A DNA stretch of 64,000 bases from Bacteroidota bacterium (GCA_030684395.1 JAUXTT010000001.1:62001-126000), one strand, 5' to 3'; shown: positions 50,192 to 60,106, counted from the stretch's first letter. The notes: generated from the letters alone by a model not told the origin. A program made the numbers and translations.

Positions 50192-50199
50192 TATATTTA
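50192..50199 (+). promoter_or_regulatory. -7 promoter box of the Na/Pi symporter-like gene
   Basis: TATATTTA lies 11 bases before ATG 50210 and supports that start over the in-frame start at 50147. Confidence 0.5.
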
Positions 50200-50209
50200 C
50201 ATTACTTAT

Positions 50210-51892
50210 ATGGAAACTCTTACTAATATTTTGAAGCTTACAGCCGGCACAGGTTTATTTTTGTTTGCCATGTACTTATTAGAGGAATCTCTGAAAAACC
50301 TTTCGGGTCGGAATTTTAAACTTTTCCTTCAACGAGCTACAAAAAACAGAATAGGTGCAGCGGCAGGTGGAGCAGTAGTAACCGGCATACTTCAAAGCAG
50401 TTCCATGGTTTCTATGATGGTTTTAGCTTTTGTTGGCGCAGGTGTATTTAACCTGAGAAATGCCCTTGCTATTATTTTGGGGGCAAATTTCGGAACAACT
50501 ATTGATAGTTGGGTAGTGGCTACAATTGGATTTAAAGCAAATATTGATTTGGTTGCTTATCCTGCTATTTGTGTCGGGGGATTTCTGTTAATGCTATTTT
50601 CAAACCGAAAAGCATTAAAATATCTTTCATACTTCCTTCTTGGATTTGGATTACTGTTTATCGGCTTATCCTTTATGAAAACAGCTATGGAGTCAGAAGT
50701 GAAAAATTTCGACTTTTCAGAATATGCAAAAATGCCTTTAGCTATTTTTTTATTGATAGGGTTTATCCTCACTCTACTCGTTCAGTCAAGCTCCGTAACA
50801 ATGGCACTTACACTAAGTGCTATACATGCCGGGGCAATTGAATTAGCACCCGCTGCTGCAATTATATTAGGATCAGAAACCGGCACAACAATAAAAATAT
50901 TACTAAGCTCTGTTGGCGGAACCGCTGCAAAAAAACGTGTGGCACTTGGCAATTTATTTTTTAATGTCTTTCTAACCGTTGCAGCTTTTATTTTCTTACC
51001 ATTCATTTTATCTTCTATCTCTTCCATATTTAGAATTTATGATCCCCTTATCAGTTTGGTTGCATTTTCGAGCATTGTAAACCTATTGAGTCTTCTTACT
51101 TTTCTTCCTATACTTGACCTTTTTACAAAATTTCTGGAGAGATTTTTCAAAGATACAGATGCATCAGCTGCTGCATTTATAGGAAACGCAAATAGCTCGG
51201 AACCGGAAACGGCCCTGGATCTGTTCCGAAGAGAAACGGAATACTTCATCCATAATTCTATGTTGTTTAATTTGATGCAATTTGATATTGACATCACATC
51301 ATTTCAATCAAATCCGGATTTTAAAGATGTAAACGAAAGAAAAAAATTCTTCTCTAAAACCCCAGAAGAACAATACGACTTCCTGAAGCAATTGCAAGGT
51401 GAATTGCAGGCGTTTTATATAGAATTGAGGGTTAAACTTAGTGAAAACCAAAATCCACAACTTAACCAATTGATCTCATCTGTTCGAAGCGCAATGCATT
51501 CAGCCAAAAGTATAACTGATATTGGAAGTAATATTTCCAACTTAAGGCGTTCATCAAAAAATATTAAATTCGATTTTTTTATCCATCACAAAAAAGACAC
51601 TGAAAAACTGTACCGTGAATTACATTCCTTCTTTTCCCAGGAAAAAAAAGCAGGATTTGAAGAACTTCAGCGCATCTATAATGAAATTCAGAAAAACTAT
51701 AGTTCGGCACTTAACAATTTTTACAAAGAAGCTCAACAGGCTCCCATGGAGGACCTTGATATGACTATTATTATAAACTTCAACCGAGAATTATTCACAT
51801 CCAATAAAGCTCTGCTCATAGCAGTAAAAGATTACCTGCTGGATGAAAAGCAGGCGAATGAGTTTAATGGGATCTCTGTTTATAAAACATAA
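50210..51892 (+). CDS. Na/Pi-cotransporter family protein
   Basis: A 560-residue protein starting at ATG 50210 (ETLTNILKLTAGTGLFLFAM). Residues 1-320 carry the paired NptA/PhoU-type transport repeats: TGILQSSSMVSMMVLAFVGAG and LTLLVQSSSVTMALTLSAI, whose QSSS motifs bind substrate, each followed by a GANFGTT or GSETGTT motif. Residues 340-555 are cytoplasmic and helical and resemble a PhoU-like domain. It probably imports phosphate with sodium. No other phosphate genes are adjacent. Confidence 0.9.
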   Translation: METLTNILKLTAGTGLFLFAMYLLEESLKNLSGRNFKLFLQRATKNRIGAAAGGAVVTGILQSSSMVSMMVLAFVGAGVFNLRNALAIILGANFGTTIDSWVVATIGFKANIDLVAYPAICVGGFLLMLFSNRKALKYLSYFLLGFGLLFIGLSFMKTAMESEVKNFDFSEYAKMPLAIFLLIGFILTLLVQSSSVTMALTLSAIHAGAIELAPAAAIILGSETGTTIKILLSSVGGTAAKKRVALGNLFFNVFLTVAAFIFLPFILSSISSIFRIYDPLISLVAFSSIVNLLSLLTFLPILDLFTKFLERFFKDTDASAAAFIGNANSSEPETALDLFRRETEYFIHNSMLFNLMQFDIDITSFQSNPDFKDVNERKKFFSKTPEEQYDFLKQLQGELQAFYIELRVKLSENQNPQLNQLISSVRSAMHSAKSITDIGSNISNLRRSSKNIKFDFFIHHKKDTEKLYRELHSFFSQEKKAGFEELQRIYNEIQKNYSSALNNFYKEAQQAPMEDLDMTIIINFNRELFTSNKALLIAVKDYLLDEKQANEFNGISVYKT

Positions 51893-51909
51893 AAGAATCC
51901 GTTCTAAAT

Positions 51910-52707
51910 TTAATTCATGATCTGAAAAGTTGTTTGAACTTCATATCTTAATTTAATAGATCGTACCTCACCGTTTGCAGAACTTCCTCCACTACTTACA
52001 GAACTTGCCGAGTTACTAAGCATATTTGAATTACTGCCATAAGAAGGATAATATCCCCACCAATTACCATCATTGCTTTTCTCCTGTACCTCGGTGATAT
52101 TAATTACGTCACCCGGCTTTTTCCCAATACTCTCCAACAAATAAGAAGCTTTTTCCTTAGCTGCTTTCAAAGCATCTATCTTCACTTGTTTACGGTATTC
52201 CAGTATTTTCTTATGCGACAAATCACCCAACCTCATGTATTGAAGTCCTTTTACATCCAAACCTTCAACAAACTTATTTATTACTGCGAAATCTGATACT
52301 TTAAACTTTAGTTGCTTACTTACGTTGGTGTTTTGGTTCTCGTACCAGTACCAATAACTGTAAACGCTCAATTCTGTTTTAATATCCTCTTTCTTAACTC
52401 CGAGCGATGTAAGTTTTTCACGAATCTGAGCCTCCATCTTCCCAATATGCGCCAATGATCTCTTTGGTGACGCACTTCCGGAATAGTCTTCATAAATTCC
52501 AATAATAAATTCAATATCATCCGGTTCAATAGTCATCTCACTACTTCCTGTAACTTGTATGGTTCGCTCCGATAATTCGGCTTTAGTACGTTCATCGGTT
52601 TTGCAGGTATGTGAAGAGAACACAACAAAAGTTAAAGTGAAAATTCCTATTGCAATAACAATCTTATTTTTCACCAAGGATTCTATTTCTGTATAAATGG
52701 TTTTCAT
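51910..52707 (-). CDS. SIMPL-domain protein (DUF541)
   Basis: A 265-residue protein with an N-terminal membrane anchor or signal (IVIAIGIFTLTFVVFSSHTC) and a SIMPL/DUF541 domain (RTIQVTGSSEMTIEPDDIEF, and later KALKAAKEKASYLLE with GDVINITE). Family members are periplasmic, mostly uncharacterised, and often linked to oxidative stress. The stretch after it is Ser/Asn-rich (SNSNMLSNSASSVSSGGSS). It is followed on the same strand by other genes only at a distance. Confidence 0.85.
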   Translation of the reverse strand: MKTIYTEIESLVKNKIVIAIGIFTLTFVVFSSHTCKTDERTKAELSERTIQVTGSSEMTIEPDDIEFIIGIYEDYSGSASPKRSLAHIGKMEAQIREKLTSLGVKKEDIKTELSVYSYWYWYENQNTNVSKQLKFKVSDFAVINKFVEGLDVKGLQYMRLGDLSHKKILEYRKQVKIDALKAAKEKASYLLESIGKKPGDVINITEVQEKSNDGNWWGYYPSYGSNSNMLSNSASSVSSGGSSANGEVRSIKLRYEVQTTFQIMN

Positions 52708-52756
52708 TGCTTCATGATTTTAAATTAAACTTCTTATTTCTAAGCTATTTTTCTGT

Positions 52757-53347
52757 TTAGTTCGACCCTTTACCAGCTTTTTTGTATACAGAAGTTCCTT
52801 CAAATTCAACCATGTTACTGTAAACACTTATCAATTCATTCAGTTCATATACATTTTTGTATCCGTAGCCGTAAAGATTGATATAGGTTGGGATATTCAA
52901 AGCAAGCGTTAATGCTTTTTGCTCATTATTCGTGAATTTTGGAATATATGCCTTGCTCGCAAAATTGATCTCATCCTTATCAAAATTATTATTGCAATAG
53001 ATCAATATTTTATAATCGGCAGAAGGAATTATTTTCGCCAGATTCGATTGAGTAAAATCAGCGAAATTCAAATGAATAGCCCCTTTTACATGCTTACTTG
53101 CGTACATGGCATCTGAGCGGGTGTCTAAAACAATTACTTTTTCCTCTTTTGCCATTTTTTGAAATGTTTGGAGATTAACTAAACGTGCCTTTCTGTGCTC
53201 TTTTACTTCGCTTACCAGTTTTTCATAAGCATCAAAGTCTACTTTAGCCGGAGCAAATGCCAGCTGGGTTTGTGAAAAACCTGAAACTGAAAAAATACAC
53301 GTCAGGATGAATGAAAGTTTAGCAAAGTTGTTTTTTATAGTTTTCAT
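52757..53347 (-). CDS. exported rhodanese-like protein
   Basis: A 196-residue protein with a signal peptide (residues 1-25) and a single rhodanese domain (VIVLDTRSDAMYASKHVKGAIHL in two parts, near 72-95). The active-site loop reads LIYCNNNF, with Cys present but lacking the usual Gly/Arg set, so sulfurtransferase activity is doubtful. It precedes the SIMPL gene by 49 bases on the same strand and may be cotranscribed with it. Confidence 0.82.
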   Translation of the reverse strand: MKTIKNNFAKLSFILTCIFSVSGFSQTQLAFAPAKVDFDAYEKLVSEVKEHRKARLVNLQTFQKMAKEEKVIVLDTRSDAMYASKHVKGAIHLNFADFTQSNLAKIIPSADYKILIYCNNNFDKDEINFASKAYIPKFTNNEQKALTLALNIPTYINLYGYGYKNVYELNELISVYSNMVEFEGTSVYKKAGKGSN

Positions 53348-53586
53348 AATTTATTGATTTATTTGGTTACTTTTTTTTGGCATCAATACTAATCGTAATC
53401 AGGTTATTTACAGGGTAAAACTACATCCATAAAAGCCCGATTAAAAGCTGCACTTAGTGAAAGCCCCTTTTCACATGGTGAAATGATATTATGTCTCCGT
53501 AAAGCAGTCAAAATAGCCGAAAACACTGAGCAATGGCCAGAAATAAAATTTTTTAATTGCAAATTCCTTACTAAGTTTACATCAGA
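53348..53586. other. divergent promoter region
   Basis: A 239-base gap between divergent genes. Apart from a -7 box for the kinase gene at 53572 I see nothing definite. A short minus-strand open frame here is not convincing. Confidence 0.4.
53572..53579 (+). promoter_or_regulatory. -7 box of the TPR kinase gene
   Basis: TAAGTTTA, one base off TAnnTTTG, lies 7 bases before ATG 53587. A TTG about 15 bases further up may be the -33 element. Confidence 0.4.
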
Positions 53587-55722
53587 ATGAGGAAGTGGAA
53601 TCATATAAAAGGAAGTATCGGGTTGATTGCCTTCTGTTTGTTTGCATTATTGCACCCAACTGCTTTTTCGCAAAGTCAATTGAATCAGCAGAATTCTATC
53701 AACCAACAAAATACCACTCCTCAAAAACAATCTTTCCAGTTTCAAAAAAACGGTATGCTTGATATGTACCTCGACTCGGCACGTTATCTTTCAAGCAGGT
53801 TACCCATGCGCGCTGTGGAATTTATTAATAAAGCCATCGAAGAAAGCATTAAAACAAATAACCGCGAAAAAGGAGCGTTGGCCTATTTGATATTGGGAGA
53901 TATACAACAACACCTTAGTCAGCATGATCTTGCCATCGAAAATTATAAGAAAACGATCAAGGAATTATCAAACCCAAAAAAGCTCAGTTCGTTTGGCAAC
54001 ACAAATCAAACAACTTTATTTAATTCATATAAACACGCAGCAGTGTCCTACATCGAACTTTCAAAGCTTGATGAGGCATTATTATATATTACCAATAGCA
54101 TAGACAAATCTACTTCAGGCATTCCTGCTAAAGACATTTCAGGTGCTAAACGCGTGTTAGCTACCATTTATACAAAACAGGGCAAACTGCAGGAAAGCAA
54201 GGAATTACTAATTGAAGTGCTGCTACAGGAACAGAGCAGTAAAAACACACAAGGAGAAATACAAACTCTATTAGCTCTTGGTAAAACATATCAGGCACAA
54301 AACGACGAAAACACTGCAATCGAATATTATACAAAAGCGCGTGAATTGTCGGAAAAAACAAAGCAAAGCAACTATACGCTTGAGGCGAATGAACAACTTG
54401 CGTCAGTTTACAGAAAACAAAAGAAACTGGATAAAGAAGTCGCAACAAGAAATTCGAATATTGCAATTAATAACAGCACTAATAATTTTCAGGCCAATAC
54501 CTTTCAAAATATTGAAATCGGGAATGCTTACTTAAACGACAATCAAATTGATAAAGCAGTTAGTTTTTATGACATGGGATTTCAACAGGTAACCGGCACT
54601 TCAACTAGCATTTCAACCGGTGTTTCAGCTACAACATTTAACTGGACAAACCCACAACAAGCTCAACCACAATTATCGTTTTCTACAAGTGCCGACCTCG
54701 ATGAAACCTCAAAGGCATACAGAACGCTTGCAAAAGAATATGTAAAACGAAAAGAATTTGATAAGGCTACAATTTATTTCGAAAAGTATGCGCGCATACA
54801 GGATTCCATAAAACAGATCAGGGCAAAAGAACTGGAAGAAGCAATCGCTATCAGCACTACTATCGGTAAAAACCAGCAGCGTGTTGACCTGTTGGAGAAA
54901 GAAAGAGAGTTGAATGCAAAATCGATTGACATTTTAAAACAAGACAAAGCACTAAAAGAAGACCAACTCGGTTTAAAAAACATCATCATCATTTCTTTGT
55001 GCATTGCAATTGCCTTAATGTTATTAGCAGTATTTTTTATTATCAGAAGTTCCCGTGAAAAAAGGAAAGTCCATCAACTTCTTGCTTTGAAATCATTGCG
55101 TGGGCAAATGAACCCGCATTTTATTTTCAACGCACTAAATTCAGTTAATCATTATGTTTCACAGAATGATGAAAGGCAGGCCAACCGCTATCTTTCCGAT
55201 TTCTCCAGATTGATGCGCCTGGTGATGGATAGTTCGAAGTTCGATTTCATTTCTATTTCAGATGAATTGGAAATGCTTCGTTTGTATTTACAATTAGAGC
55301 ATGCACGTTTCGAGGAGAAATTTGATTACGAGATTGAAGTGGGTGAACAAATAGAAAAAGGCGAATGGGAAATTCCACCCATGCTTATTCAACCTTATCT
55401 TGAAAATGCTGTTTGGCACGGATTAAGATACATTGAAGGGAAAGGGGCTTTGAAGATGAATTTGTCACTAAAGGATTCTGATTTGTTAGTTACTATTACC
55501 GATACAGGAATTGGAAGGACCAAATCACAGGAAATAAAAACACAGAACCAGAAAAAACAAACTTCCCTTGGAATGCAAAATATTGAAAGCAGAATTGACA
55601 TTATGAATCAGGTTTTTCATACCAACATCAAGGTAGAAATCCGGGATGCTTTTCCCGGGCAGAAATATTGCGGCACACAAGTGAAATTATTGATCCCACA
55701 AAAAAAGAATGTACATGCTTAA
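53587..55722 (+). CDS. TPR-containing LytS-type histidine kinase
   Basis: A 711-residue kinase. A signal peptide (to about residue 30) exports a long tetratricopeptide-repeat domain (about 70-410, with repeats such as AYLILGDIQQHL and TLLALGKTYQAQ). A coiled coil and one membrane segment (IIIISLCIAIALMLLAVFFII) follow. The His_kinase domain has LRGQMNPHFIFNALNSV with the acceptor His and an ATP-binding half with PYLENAVWHGLRY. The TPR region probably senses protein or envelope state. The LytTR regulator gene overlaps its end by 14 bases. Confidence 0.92.
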   Translation: MRKWNHIKGSIGLIAFCLFALLHPTAFSQSQLNQQNSINQQNTTPQKQSFQFQKNGMLDMYLDSARYLSSRLPMRAVEFINKAIEESIKTNNREKGALAYLILGDIQQHLSQHDLAIENYKKTIKELSNPKKLSSFGNTNQTTLFNSYKHAAVSYIELSKLDEALLYITNSIDKSTSGIPAKDISGAKRVLATIYTKQGKLQESKELLIEVLLQEQSSKNTQGEIQTLLALGKTYQAQNDENTAIEYYTKARELSEKTKQSNYTLEANEQLASVYRKQKKLDKEVATRNSNIAINNSTNNFQANTFQNIEIGNAYLNDNQIDKAVSFYDMGFQQVTGTSTSISTGVSATTFNWTNPQQAQPQLSFSTSADLDETSKAYRTLAKEYVKRKEFDKATIYFEKYARIQDSIKQIRAKELEEAIAISTTIGKNQQRVDLLEKERELNAKSIDILKQDKALKEDQLGLKNIIIISLCIAIALMLLAVFFIIRSSREKRKVHQLLALKSLRGQMNPHFIFNALNSVNHYVSQNDERQANRYLSDFSRLMRLVMDSSKFDFISISDELEMLRLYLQLEHARFEEKFDYEIEVGEQIEKGEWEIPPMLIQPYLENAVWHGLRYIEGKGALKMNLSLKDSDLLVTITDTGIGRTKSQEIKTQNQKKQTSLGMQNIESRIDIMNQVFHTNIKVEIRDAFPGQKYCGTQVKLLIPQKKNVHA

Positions 55723-56467
55723 AGCCATTATAGTTGATGACGAAAAGATCAGCAGGGAAATTCTGCGTGATTACATCCTGAAGTATTGCAAAGATGTTGA
55801 AATTGTTGCGCTAGCTGAATCTGCTGACCAGGGCGTAGAGATAATCAAAAAGCACAAACCTGATATTGTTTTTTTAGATGTAGAGATGCCTAAAGGAAAT
55901 GGTTTTGACCTGCTTGAGCAATTAAACGAAATTACATTTGAAACAGTGTTTGTTACCGCGTATGATAACTACGCTATTCAGGCGTTGAACTACAGTGCGG
56001 CCTATTACATCTTAAAACCGGTAAGTATTGATGAATTGGTAGCTGCGGTTGAAAAAATAAAAAATCAACGATTAAAGAACCAACCTAGTTTGCATACCCG
56101 AATCTTATTGGAAAACATTCATGCTACAGGTGTTCAGCAGCAAAAAATTATGCTGCCTCTACAAGATGGATTTGAAGTGGTGAGTATGCACGATATTATC
56201 CATTGCGAAGCACACGATAATTTCACCGACTTCTATTTTGTTTCCAAGCAAAAGATGATGATCTGTCGCACACTTAAATTTTATGAAGAATTATTATCCG
56301 GATCCGGATTTTTAAGAGTTCACAAATCGCATTTGATTAACCTCAATCATGTAGTTAAATATACCAGAGGCAAAGGCGGGCAGGTAACGATGTCTAATAA
56401 CGCTGTAATTGATGTTTCTCCAAATAAAAAAGATGAGTTTTTGGAAAGGTTTGAAAAGGGGAAATAG
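55709..56467 (+). CDS. LytTR-family response regulator
   Basis: A 252-residue regulator; starts at ATG 55709 or 55715, inside the kinase gene. Receiver domain with AIIVDDEKIS, acceptor Asp in IVFLDVEMPKGNG near 57, and ILKPVS. The LytTR domain in the C-terminal half has IIHCEAHDNFTDFYF and FLRVHKSHLINLNHVV. It forms a coupled pair with the TPR kinase. Target promoters are not visible nearby. Confidence 0.93.
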   Translation: MYMLKAIIVDDEKISREILRDYILKYCKDVEIVALAESADQGVEIIKKHKPDIVFLDVEMPKGNGFDLLEQLNEITFETVFVTAYDNYAIQALNYSAAYYILKPVSIDELVAAVEKIKNQRLKNQPSLHTRILLENIHATGVQQQKIMLPLQDGFEVVSMHDIIHCEAHDNFTDFYFVSKQKMMICRTLKFYEELLSGSGFLRVHKSHLINLNHVVKYTRGKGGQVTMSNNAVIDVSPNKKDEFLERFEKGK

Positions 56468-56482
56468 AATGTATAACAAAAA

Positions 56483-56605
56483 TCACACAGCAATTTTAAA
56501 CTTCTCATCGCAGTTCAGCACTTCTCCAAAATCCACCGTTAAATGTACATCCATTGCGTTAAACAGGTGCTGACTAAAATCAGCTAATCCGCTGACATTC
56601 TTCAT
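56483..56605 (-). CDS. possible 40-aa small ORF or remnant
   Basis: ATG 56605 opens a 40-codon frame on the minus strand with protein-like composition (NVSGLADFSQHLFNAMDVH, then LTVDFGEVLNCDEKFKIAV). It is convergent with the LytTR regulator gene. No promoter or family is evident, and it could be a degraded gene tail. The remainder of the 279-base gap shows nothing else definite. Confidence 0.25.
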   Translation of the reverse strand: MKNVSGLADFSQHLFNAMDVHLTVDFGEVLNCDEKFKIAV

Positions 56606-56746
56606 TTCGCATTAATTCCAATAAAAATACATTTGACTTGTAGAAGAGTTCCTTCGGCTCAAAATATTATGGATAGATTACACATAATCCGGAAGTTTGG
56701 AAATACTCTTTTACTATGTTTATTAGACCACTAAAAACTAAATTAA

Positions 56747-57352
56747 ATGAAATTACTATTAATGCTTTTAAGCTGTATTGGATTTATAGAAAATTCAATT
56801 GCTCAGGATAATCCCTTAAATGAACCAAAAAAAAGGGACGATTACTTTTATGTGGCGCCTGTTGACCTGTTTCTGAACACCATTCAACTGGGATATGAGA
56901 AAAGATTAAAAAACCACAATACCATTGCTCTTTTTGGCGGATTCAAAATGTCAAAAAAAGATGAGATCATAAATCGTCTTGGTGGAAGCGGTGAACTTCA
57001 ATATAGAATAAATTTACTCTATAATAAAGAAGCATTAAGTTCGGTTGCAAGAAAATATTCCACCTTTGCATATTTTGCTCCATTTGTTCAATATAAATAT
57101 GAGGACATAAAAGATAATATAGTAGGCGATGTTTTGAAAACTGAAAACACATTTGTGAACTCAGGGTTTGGCGGGCTTGGTTTTGGATGCAGATTAACTG
57201 CGCTTGAGAATCGTTTTTGTTTTAACCTTTATGCCGGGGGCGGACTAAGGTATTCGGATGTAAATGGGAACAAAAAATACGCCGATTTCTTGCAAGTGGG
57301 ATACACCGGTATTGCTCCAAAAATTTCTTTTCAAATTGGAATCGCGTTTTAA
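56747..57352 (+). CDS. small outer-membrane beta-barrel-like protein
   Basis: A 201-residue exported protein with a signal peptide (MLLSCIGFIENSIAQ). The rest alternates polar and hydrophobic residues in strands (IQLGYEKRL, FGGLGFGCRL, NLYAGGGLRYS) and ends in FQIGIAF with a terminal Phe. This is the pattern of small eight-stranded barrels such as DUF3575 proteins. It precedes a universal stress protein gene by 18 bases in the same direction. Confidence 0.65.
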   Translation: MKLLLMLLSCIGFIENSIAQDNPLNEPKKRDDYFYVAPVDLFLNTIQLGYEKRLKNHNTIALFGGFKMSKKDEIINRLGGSGELQYRINLLYNKEALSSVARKYSTFAYFAPFVQYKYEDIKDNIVGDVLKTENTFVNSGFGGLGFGCRLTALENRFCFNLYAGGGLRYSDVNGNKKYADFLQVGYTGIAPKISFQIGIAF

Positions 57353-57370
57353 AACTAAACTCAAAACAAC

Positions 57371-58219
57371 ATGAAAAAAATATTAGTTCCAACAGATTTT
57401 TCAAAAACCTCCGAAAATGCCTTGCTTTATGCAATAGAGTTGGCAAAAGCAGAAGATGCTAAACTTATTTTACTTCATGTAGATCCAACTGAAACCGCAA
57501 ATCCTGATGTTCTTTATCCCGAAGCAATAGAAACAATAAAAAAAGAAGCAAAAAAAGAGCTTGATGATCTTACTTCAAAAATTACTCAAACCGGAAAAAT
57601 CAAGTACGAATCTCTCATCAAAGAGGGCTTTATTTTTGAAACAATTCTCAATGTAATTAAAGAAAAAGAAGTTGATTTGGTTGTTATGGGAACCAAAGGA
57701 GAGGGAAGTCTTTCTAACATGATTTTTGGAAGCAATACTGCCAAAATAATAGAAAAAGCACGATGCCCCGTAATTGCGGTTCCGGAAGGCGTTGAGTTCA
57801 ATCCTATAAAAAAGATCACCTATGCAACTGCATATCACCATAGCGATATTAATTGTTTAAAGAAAATAATTGAAATTGCTAAACCTTTCAATGCTCAAAT
57901 AGATGTTTTACATATTTCTGACATCGAACAGTCGCCAGATAGTGAAAAGGAGATGATGAAAAAATTTATGAATGAGGTAAATGAAAAAGTTCAATACACC
58001 AACATGTCCTTTCAGTTATTAAGCGGAAAAAAAATAGAAAAAGCATTGGAAAAATACCTTGAAAAGGATTCAACGAGTATACTTGCCCTGTCAACTCATC
58101 AGCGGGATTTTTTTGATAAACTTTTCGGGAAAAGTATCACAAAGCACATGGCCTATCATACAAAAACCCCTTTAATAGCATTTCATCACACTAACGAATC
58201 TGCAATAAAATTGATTTAA
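57371..58219 (+). CDS. universal stress protein, tandem domains
   Basis: A 282-residue protein with two UspA domains. The first has the opening KKILVPTDFSKTSENAL and the ATP-loop pattern GTKGEGSLSNMIFGSNT near residues 116-132, so it probably binds ATP. The second (about 150-282) has lost most of the loop glycines. The related gene at 60107 is on the opposite strand with a class II ribonucleotide reductase between them. Such proteins accumulate on growth arrest or oxygen limitation. Confidence 0.9.
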   Translation: MKKILVPTDFSKTSENALLYAIELAKAEDAKLILLHVDPTETANPDVLYPEAIETIKKEAKKELDDLTSKITQTGKIKYESLIKEGFIFETILNVIKEKEVDLVVMGTKGEGSLSNMIFGSNTAKIIEKARCPVIAVPEGVEFNPIKKITYATAYHHSDINCLKKIIEIAKPFNAQIDVLHISDIEQSPDSEKEMMKKFMNEVNEKVQYTNMSFQLLSGKKIEKALEKYLEKDSTSILALSTHQRDFFDKLFGKSITKHMAYHTKTPLIAFHHTNESAIKLI

Positions 58220-58330
58220 GAAGAAATATCTTTTACTCAACTAGCCGCTCATTTGTGTAAGCGATGATGATTGGTTTTATTTCACAGGCAATTATAGTTA
58301 AATCCTTTTGATATTGTATAGTATTGACTA

Positions 58331-58349
58331 AATTAGTGGTGCACTAATT
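58331..58349. promoter_or_regulatory. inverted repeat abutting the reductase start codon
   Basis: AATTAGT (58331-58337), a five-base spacer, and ACTAATT (58343-58349) form a perfect repeat immediately before ATG 58350. It could be an operator or a leader hairpin affecting start-codon access. Confidence 0.45.
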
Positions 58350-60095
58350 ATGAATCGCTTAAATAAAAATGCCATTAAAGTTCTTGAGAGTCGCTATTTA
58401 TTAAAAAATAACGAAGGGAAAATTATTGAAACTCCAGAGCAACTTTTTGAAAGAGTTGCCAAACACATAGCAAAAGCAGAATTAATTTATGGTGATATGC
58501 AATCTGCACTAAAGTGGGAGAAAATATTTTTTGACATGATGGCGCAATTATATTTTTTGCCTAACTCCCCCACTTTAATGAATGCCGGTTTGCCCTTAAA
58601 TCAATTAAGTGCCTGCTTTGTATTACCGATTGAGGACAGTATAGAGGGAATTTTCACCAGCCTAAAAAACACAGCTTTAATCCAACAAAGTGGAGGAGGC
58701 ACCGGCTTTAATTTTTCACGGTTACGTCAAAAGGGAGACTTTGTTCACTCTACTTCCGGTATTTCTTCCGGGCCAATTGCTTTCATGAAAATATTTGATG
58801 CTGCCACCAACAATATAAAACAAGGTGGAAAAAGGCGTGGAGCCAATATGGGAATTTTGAACATTGATCATCCAGATATTGAAGAATTTATTTCCATTAA
58901 GCTTGAAGAAGGAACATTAAGTAACTTTAATATTTCTGTAGGGATTTATGACAGCTTTATGAAAGCGGTAGAAGAAAACAAGCCCTGGCAGTTAAAACAT
59001 CCAAACACCGGTAAAGTAATTAAAACAATTCCTGCTCAACAACTTTGGAATAAAATAACGCATTGCGCATGGCAAAGTGGTGATCCCGGGTTGATCTTTC
59101 TTGACACTATCAATGCCAGCAATCCAACTCCTTCTATTGGTGATATAATTTCTACAAACCCCTGCGGAGAAGTTCCACTGTTGGCTTTCGAAGCTTGCAA
59201 CCTGGGATCCATAGATGTGGCCAAATTAATTGACCCGAAGAAAAGAGAATTTGATTGGGACCAATTTTCCAAAATTATTATCAATAGCATCCGGTTTCTC
59301 GACAATGTAATTGACATGAATAATTACCTCATTCCTGAAATTACTACCATTGTAAAAGGAAACAGAAAAATTGGGTTGGGGATAATGGGTTGGGCCGACC
59401 TGCTGATTAAAATGGAAATTCCTTATGCTTCCGAAAACGCATTACAATTTGCAGAAAAACTCATGCAATTTATGAAAGAGAAATGTGACCGGGCATCACA
59501 GGATCTGGCTAAAGAAAGAGGTGTATTTAAGAACTGGGGTGAAAGTATTTTCTCACCTCATCATACAATGAGAAATGCAACACGCAGTAGTATTGCACCA
59601 ACCGGCACAATCTCTATTGTTGCAGGAACAAGTTCATCCATAGAACCAATTTTTGCATTAGCTATCCACAGAGAGAATGTTTTAAACAACGAGTCACTTT
59701 TTGAAATAAACGAGAATTTTATTACCTACTTAAAAGATCATAATTTATACTCCGAAGAAGTAATCAATGAAGTAAAAAAGAATGGCACAATAAGCCAAAC
59801 TAAGCTGCCTCAAAACGTGAAAGAGCTATTTAAGACTTCTCTTGAGATCGAACCTTATTGGCACATCATGCACCAGGTTGCTTTTCAAAAATACACCGAC
59901 AATGCAGTTTCAAAAACCATTAATCTTCCTGAAAGTGCAACGGAAAAAGAAGTAAACGATGCCTACCTTCTCGCATGGAAAGAAAAAGCGAAAGGCGTTA
60001 CCGTATTTCGTTATGGTTCCAAAACAAATCAAGTATTAACCCGCGGCGTATCGGAAAACGAAAATCAAGGCAGTTGTAAAGTTTGCTTCACTTAA
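58350..60095 (+). CDS. nrdJ: class II (B12-dependent) ribonucleotide reductase, short form
   Basis: A 581-residue ribonucleotide reductase of the adenosylcobalamin type, which does not need oxygen. Visible in order: NSPTLMNAG (72-80), C89 in LSACFVLP, GGGTGFNFSRLR, STSGISSGPIAFMK, the radical-site C272 in TNPCGEV, C283 in EACNLGSID, and APTGTISIVAG. C-terminal C576-KVC579 is the re-reduction pair. It lacks an N-terminal ATP-cone and is shorter than most class II enzymes (700 or more). No class I subunits adjoin it. Flanking universal stress genes suggest use during low-oxygen or stress phases. Confidence 0.9.
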   Translation: MNRLNKNAIKVLESRYLLKNNEGKIIETPEQLFERVAKHIAKAELIYGDMQSALKWEKIFFDMMAQLYFLPNSPTLMNAGLPLNQLSACFVLPIEDSIEGIFTSLKNTALIQQSGGGTGFNFSRLRQKGDFVHSTSGISSGPIAFMKIFDAATNNIKQGGKRRGANMGILNIDHPDIEEFISIKLEEGTLSNFNISVGIYDSFMKAVEENKPWQLKHPNTGKVIKTIPAQQLWNKITHCAWQSGDPGLIFLDTINASNPTPSIGDIISTNPCGEVPLLAFEACNLGSIDVAKLIDPKKREFDWDQFSKIIINSIRFLDNVIDMNNYLIPEITTIVKGNRKIGLGIMGWADLLIKMEIPYASENALQFAEKLMQFMKEKCDRASQDLAKERGVFKNWGESIFSPHHTMRNATRSSIAPTGTISIVAGTSSSIEPIFALAIHRENVLNNESLFEINENFITYLKDHNLYSEEVINEVKKNGTISQTKLPQNVKELFKTSLEIEPYWHIMHQVAFQKYTDNAVSKTINLPESATEKEVNDAYLLAWKEKAKGVTVFRYGSKTNQVLTRGVSENENQGSCKVCFT

Positions 60096-60106
60096 ATTCA
60101 AGTACT

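Noticed and set aside
53404-53604. 66-codon minus-strand frame before the TPR kinase gene
   Set aside because: It overlaps the kinase start and promoter region, and nothing in it resembles a known protein.
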